From NCBI GenBank assembly GCA_030386875.1, contig CM059567.1, positions 78,237,130 through 78,301,129 on the forward strand: DNA of 64,000 bases, written 5' to 3'. The position numbers and the translations under genes are program-made. Positions 59,882-64,000 of the stretch are shown here, piece after piece. This DNA comes from Morinoia aosen (taxonomy: Eukaryota > Arthropoda > Malacostraca > Amphipoda > Talitridae). The notes under the pieces were generated by a model that did not search any database, had not been told where the DNA came from, and worked only from the letters and a program-made list of their open reading frames with translations. The stretch's first letter is position 1. Each line of letters opens with the position of its first letter.

Positions 59882-59944
59882 TTGGCGGGGGCTTCAGCTC
59901 GATAGGGGCCGTGTCTCCCAAGCTCATAGAAATCACCGAAAAAG
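59882..59944 (+). CDS. Candidate internal coding exon, unknown protein
   Basis: A strong pyrimidine-rich acceptor (ctgttttgttgcag) is followed by 63 bases ending AAAAAG/GTAAAG, a good donor. Two of its frames are open. The third-base frame reads GGGFSSIGAVSPKLIEITEK with a final split Gly, Glu, Ala, Asp or Val codon, and has a coding-like amino-acid mix in GC-richer sequence that contrasts with both sides. It is symmetric (phase 1 at both ends), so it could be a cassette exon whose inclusion keeps frame. I do not recognise the protein. The 59.2 kb ATG exon candidate lies 545 bp upstream but its phase does not match. Confidence 0.42.
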
Positions 59945-61257
59945 GTAAAGTTCAATTATTTTCATTCTGTACGTTGTTTGCTTATTCACCAGTCTTACCT
60001 TAATGTTGGTTACTTTTGTTCACGAACTAGTGTTATTCTTATTCGGCAGTTTCATTGGTAGAAATTACTGTTTTTGTTAGTCAAATTGTGATGTTGATTA
60101 CGGAGTACTACCATCAGTGGATGCCAATACAGGTAAGATATTGAAATAAAGAGATGTCACTTAGTACAGAAGTATGCACTGAGTATCTTCAGCTCCCAGC
60201 ATCTTTAATCGATCCTATCAAATTTACTGGTACCTACTGAGCGAAAACGATGTTTCAATCAGTAAAAATTGACTTCCTTGCGATTAAAGGCACATCAGCG
60301 CAGGCACTCCTTCCCTTGTTCGCGCATGCTACAATCAATGTCTTTATTCGGCTTGTCCGTACAAATTCGTGTTCCTGGAGAAGCACCTGCTTTGTTCTCA
60401 ATATTATCGTTGCCTGTTTTCTCATCGGCTCAGTGTCCACGAACTTCACGTAACTTATCACTGGAATATGCTCTGAGTGTACGATGCTGGCAAGGCGTTC
60501 TTTCGCCTTAGAGTAAATGTATTGCAATCAACGTGTCAACAGTGAAGAATCCACCGCTAGATTGAGTGCCTACATCGACCAAATCCTAAAATTTGCTAGC
60601 GCAACCGGAAATTTCACGCACTCAAGCGAGGACATCCCGATTAAGCTCCTCAAATCCTTCCTCTCCAGTTTTCTGTGAAGACTTCGATTAATTTGTGCTC
60701 GAAGTCAGCGAAGCCTTGGCCCTTCAGTCCCGCTCGTAAATGGCTTTTAGCTCAACGTTCTCTCCTCCTAATGAGAAATTTATCGGTCCCTTCACGTCGT
60801 TTGCGTCGATCTTCTGCCTTTATCGGACTGCTGTCTCCGACTCCGACCACGGCTCTGGACGACTGTTTTGGAGATCTGTTTCGTTAGTCATTGTCCGACT
60901 GCCTGGTAAGTCATTGGGCCACTGTTGGGTTCGTTATTGTTTGGACTCTCTTCAAGACGTCAGACTCCAACCATTGGTACGGAAATCTCTGTTACTGAAA
61001 TCACTGCTTGGAGTAATGTCTTCAACTCGGACAGCTTTTTTTGTGAAATTTTTATCACTTTCTCTAACTGCTTCTCATCAGATAGTGGTACAGTATTTTT
61101 CAATTGAAAAAAAAATTGAACATCAAACGCCGTTGCTTCATCAAGTCATTGAAAAGTTTCAATACTCGAGATCTCTTGCAATGACCTTGCTTTCTAACCC
61201 GTGTGTTGCTTCCGTACTAATATACTTGCGTGCAACTCATTATCTGACGTGTGACTC
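59945..61257. other. Unassigned sequence downstream of exon candidate
   Basis: No further convincing exon was found. A 179-codon plus frame (60740-61279) and a 90-codon minus frame (60255-60527) are unrecognised. On the minus strand at 60990-61130 a short Lys/Glu/Leu-rich, coiled-coil-like stretch appears, but stops and frame changes interrupt it on both sides. Confidence 0.35.
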
Positions 61258-61306
61258 CGTTGTAGACTTCACGTTGTAGACTGAATTCTTCGTTGTAGAC
61301 TTCATT
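61258..61306 (+). repeat. Short tandem cgttgtagact repeat
   Basis: The word cgttgtagact occurs three times, at 61258, 61272 and 61291, with spacings of 14 and 19 bp. It is an imperfect local duplication. Confidence 0.7.
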
Positions 61307-62904
61307 GAGCCGTGATTAGGAAGCAGTGAATTTTTGCCCTGCCTCTTAACTAGTACTACAGCGTCTTTTTTGCTAGAATATTGGTTGATTCAATTTCTTA
61401 TCTTCGTAGAAGTTCTCGATGATTGTGATGATTTTGACGTTAAGAATATGATTTTCTAGTGTCATTCTTTAGAATCATTATTTTCTATTCTATTTCTGTT
61501 AACAGTTTCAAAAGATTCTCGTTCACTGTGAATTAATTTTGCGTTTCATTCAGTACTCTATTTTTTTAGTTTAGAGTTGTGCATCGTCATAATAAATCGG
61601 CTACGTAAATAATTTTATACAACTTTCTTCATTAAATGGCATTTTGTCTTTTTTCTGCTACAAGATTTATCTTTGCATGAAATCTGAGCTTTGCTCTGCT
61701 CCGCGAGCTTTGTGGACTTTCAGGACGAAGCTGATTGATATTGGTACTGCAAATACGATTCCTTGTGTGCACATGATCTTTTTTTCTGTGTGTGAGCGCC
61801 GTCAAAAGGCCACGCAGCCTTCCGTGTCGGATGCCGTGTACTTTTATTTTCGAATGAACCGAATTTGCCAGGCTTTCCGTGGAGCGTTCTGCCCGCCGGC
61901 CTTGTCCTTTAGTGCGTTATTTGAACTAACAATTAGATTTCATCGTTTTCTCGAACTCATCGCAAAAACACGGGGCGCTTTTTTCAAACAAATATTTTTT
62001 ATTCTAAAAGGCTTCGTGCAATGATCACATGTTCTTTTTAGCGTGGAAATGCCTTCTTCTCGGTTAGTTGCGCTACTGCATCTAGACGATGTGACTTGCG
62101 TTGAAACTATTCCCTTTACATTTTGTTTCTTTTATATCTCAATACTTCGATGCTTTACTTAACTTTAAATATTGGTATAAATAAATTGTTGATTATCTTG
62201 AGAGAAGTATTTATGAGTTTGTGAGAGATGAGGTGATGCTTTCCCTTTTGTATAAGCAAAATCGTATGCTCAAGGCCTTGGGTTTTGGGTCGGAAAAAGC
62301 GTTTGCAGTGATGGGTGGAGGCGCATTTATGACCGAGGCGACACTTGGCGCCGCAAACGACAGGATTTATTAAAGCACCATCCGTGGCCATGGGTCCCCT
62401 GTGGTATTTCATTGCTCATGATATTGGTAAGCTCTCATTGGCGATTCTGTTAATAATTCCAGCAGGGCGAGGGTAACCCTCTTATTGAGGGCTCTAATGG
62501 CGCCGCTGACGAGGGTGACGAATGCACGGCAGCACTATTGCGTTGTCGGTGACGGACTGCTTGCCTGCCCTGTGATGTTCCATCCCGTGTTACTGTGTCC
62601 CAGTGGTCCTGTGTATTGCTCTCGTGGTGGAGGAATGCTATGGTATGCTCGTATGTGGGAGAGGAGCGTATGGTGGAGGAGTGAAGAAGCGTATGGTTTA
62701 GCGTATCGTTTTCGAGTGAAGAGGTCATGTGGCATAGAAATGGGGAACGTATTGACCGTTGCACCCAACCCAATTGACCTTTGCACGATTTCATTAGTTG
62801 AGTGTTTTTTTGAACGCGGATCTTGGAATCGTGTACAAGCCAAGTTATAACTGAGATTGATTCCTTTAGGAGGCGTAATATAAGCAATAGGTTTTGGTTA
62901 GTCT
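61307..62904. other. Unassigned sequence
   Basis: No gene is supported. A 126-codon plus frame (61644-62024) is unrecognised. A 145-codon minus frame and a 121-codon plus frame overlap at 62450-62887 across a purine-rich patch with cryptic repeats of the type ggaggagtgaagaagcgtatgg (62625-62710), so I treat both as low-complexity artefacts. Confidence 0.4.
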
Positions 62905-63202
62905 AATCATTGCTACGGGGATGAGTGCCCCCAGGGGAGATAGTGTGATGTTACCTTAGATACGACTTCTATCGTTCGTGCTCCCGTTGCTTCTCTCAGT
63001 TGCCATGCCTTCGTTATCTCTTATTTGTTTTTCCACTCTTCCGCTCGAACTTGCTCTCTGTGTGCGCTAGGTATCCTGTGTGGGAACATTCCTTGTGCAT
63101 AGATTCCTTGTTTTCTGGAGAACATATTAAGTGGCCCTTTCTCTTTACTCTCTTCGGATCGCATTTTGCGTGTCTAGGGAATTTCAAACTAAGACTAGCA
63201 GG
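62905..63202 (+). mobile_element. Truncated SINE-like copy 6, longer subfamily
   Basis: The copy begins within the head (attgctacggggatgagtgc, then cccccagggg). It follows the family through tcctgtgtgggaacattcct, tgtgcatagattcc and tcggatcgcattttgcg, to tttcaaactaagac. It shares with copy 5 the extra segment (gtgtgggaac) missing from copies 1-4. The first part of the head, including the P2 inverted pair, is absent. No target duplication was found. Confidence 0.65.
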
Positions 63203-64000
63203 TATTTATTGATAGTTTTTAAATAATATTTAGTCATCATAATATATGAATTTATATCAGACATGTAGGAGAGATATATCGCACGATGATTTAGTAGAAT
63301 TTGCTCATATGATGTAGAAGGACTATCTATGTGCGCATTGGGCGTTATCTTCGAGAAATAAATCGTACTTGGTGTTGCAGGCATGAGTGATACGTGAGGT
63401 TTATTAATGAATTAGACGTTGAAATAGAAATGTAAGAATATGCAGAAAATATCTCTTCAGAATTCGTTTTTCCATAAAAGAATGTTGATCTCGTTGTATG
63501 GAGGAGTAAACTTGTATTTTTATAGAGTTGGATTGATCTTGCCTGTTTCGATCCTGGTGTCGGAACTTCGTATTGGTCGATTGCTGGTATTGATCGCAAC
63601 GGAATAACATTGTTTTGGTTTTAGCACTCATCTTAGCGGAATAAATTGTTAGTCACGTTGTCGCGGTTGTGGCTTTAGAGAGATGCATTGGTGCGGATGG
63701 AAGTCCGATTGTGCTGACCTGGAGCTCGTCTAATGCATTGCGGTCGAAATATATTACTGGACTAAGTATATTGGGGGTCTGGTGTGAGAAGTGCTTGGTA
63801 CTTCGCTTAGGAAAATTATAGGTATTTGTATTTTTTAATTATGATTTATTCGTGTACGTGCATTAATGTCCCTGCGAAATTAGTCATAAAATTGATTTGA
63901 AATTGTCTTTTGTGTTCGGATTTAATGGCACAAAGTTTGATTTACTGATGCATGTTATGCCAAAATGCAGTTTTCTTAGAAAATGGTTCTTCAATTCGTA
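63203..64000. other. Unassigned sequence
   Basis: No gene is seen. Minus frames of 66-84 codons (63184-63631) overlap one another without motifs. The last 300 bases are mixed-composition background. Confidence 0.45.

Noticed and set aside
60740..61279. 179-codon plus-strand frame
   Set aside because: Composition is chance-like, no domain is recognised, and the frame ends within the short cgttgtagact repeat.
62450..62887. 145-codon minus frame and 121-codon plus frame
   Set aside because: They overlap on opposite strands across a purine-rich cryptic repeat and show no family motif.

Overview
This window looks like non-coding DNA from a eukaryote with a large, repeat-bearing genome. An arthropod, perhaps an insect, is my best guess but it is inference. 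The sequence is AT-rich with GC-richer islands, CpG is not obviously depleted, and there is no operon-like gene packing. Apart from open frames created by tandem repeats, the longest frames are 145-179 codons; I recognise no domain in any of them. No rRNA, CRISPR array or convincing tRNA gene was seen. Much of the + strand is visibly T-rich relative to A, which would fit intron sequence or a transcribed region, but I did not count it.

Layout. 1-15 kb: T-rich background with four copies of one SINE-like element (957-1315, 8623-8978, 9065-9419, 14409-14760), each flanked by 12-17 bp target site duplications. 16-19 kb: a GC-rich block between 33 bp direct repeats, then a 22-copy array of a 33 bp minisatellite. 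19-30 kb: unremarkable, except for a perfect 22 bp palindrome and a 75 bp duplication. 30-36 kb, the richest part: a long hairpin at 30419-30484, a perfect 21 bp array, an AT-rich island (about 31.7-33.35 kb) between GC-rich flanks that share a 22 bp inverted match, a second 21 bp array (33.9-34.5 kb), and a complete 114 bp hAT-type MITE with a perfect 8 bp duplication. 36-46 kb: G17 tract and weak hAT end-like motifs. 46.2-46.8 kb: a 40 bp x 16 array. 50-53 kb: CTG-like simple sequence, an 18 bp x 6 array and a diverged SINE copy. 53-64 kb: a purine-rich 28 bp array, a second long hairpin (56567-56630), two possible coding exons on the + strand (59274-59336 and 59882-59944), and a sixth, 5'-truncated SINE copy.

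No set of genes acting together can be supported. The best protein-coding signal is the 63 bp exon-like segment at 59882-59944. The clearest possibly undescribed item is the SINE family: about 355 bp, a self-complementary head, a CTAATC 3' end, and a built-in 3' splice-site-like sequence. All six copies lie in the same orientation. Coordinates of arrays, duplications and hairpins were counted by eye.
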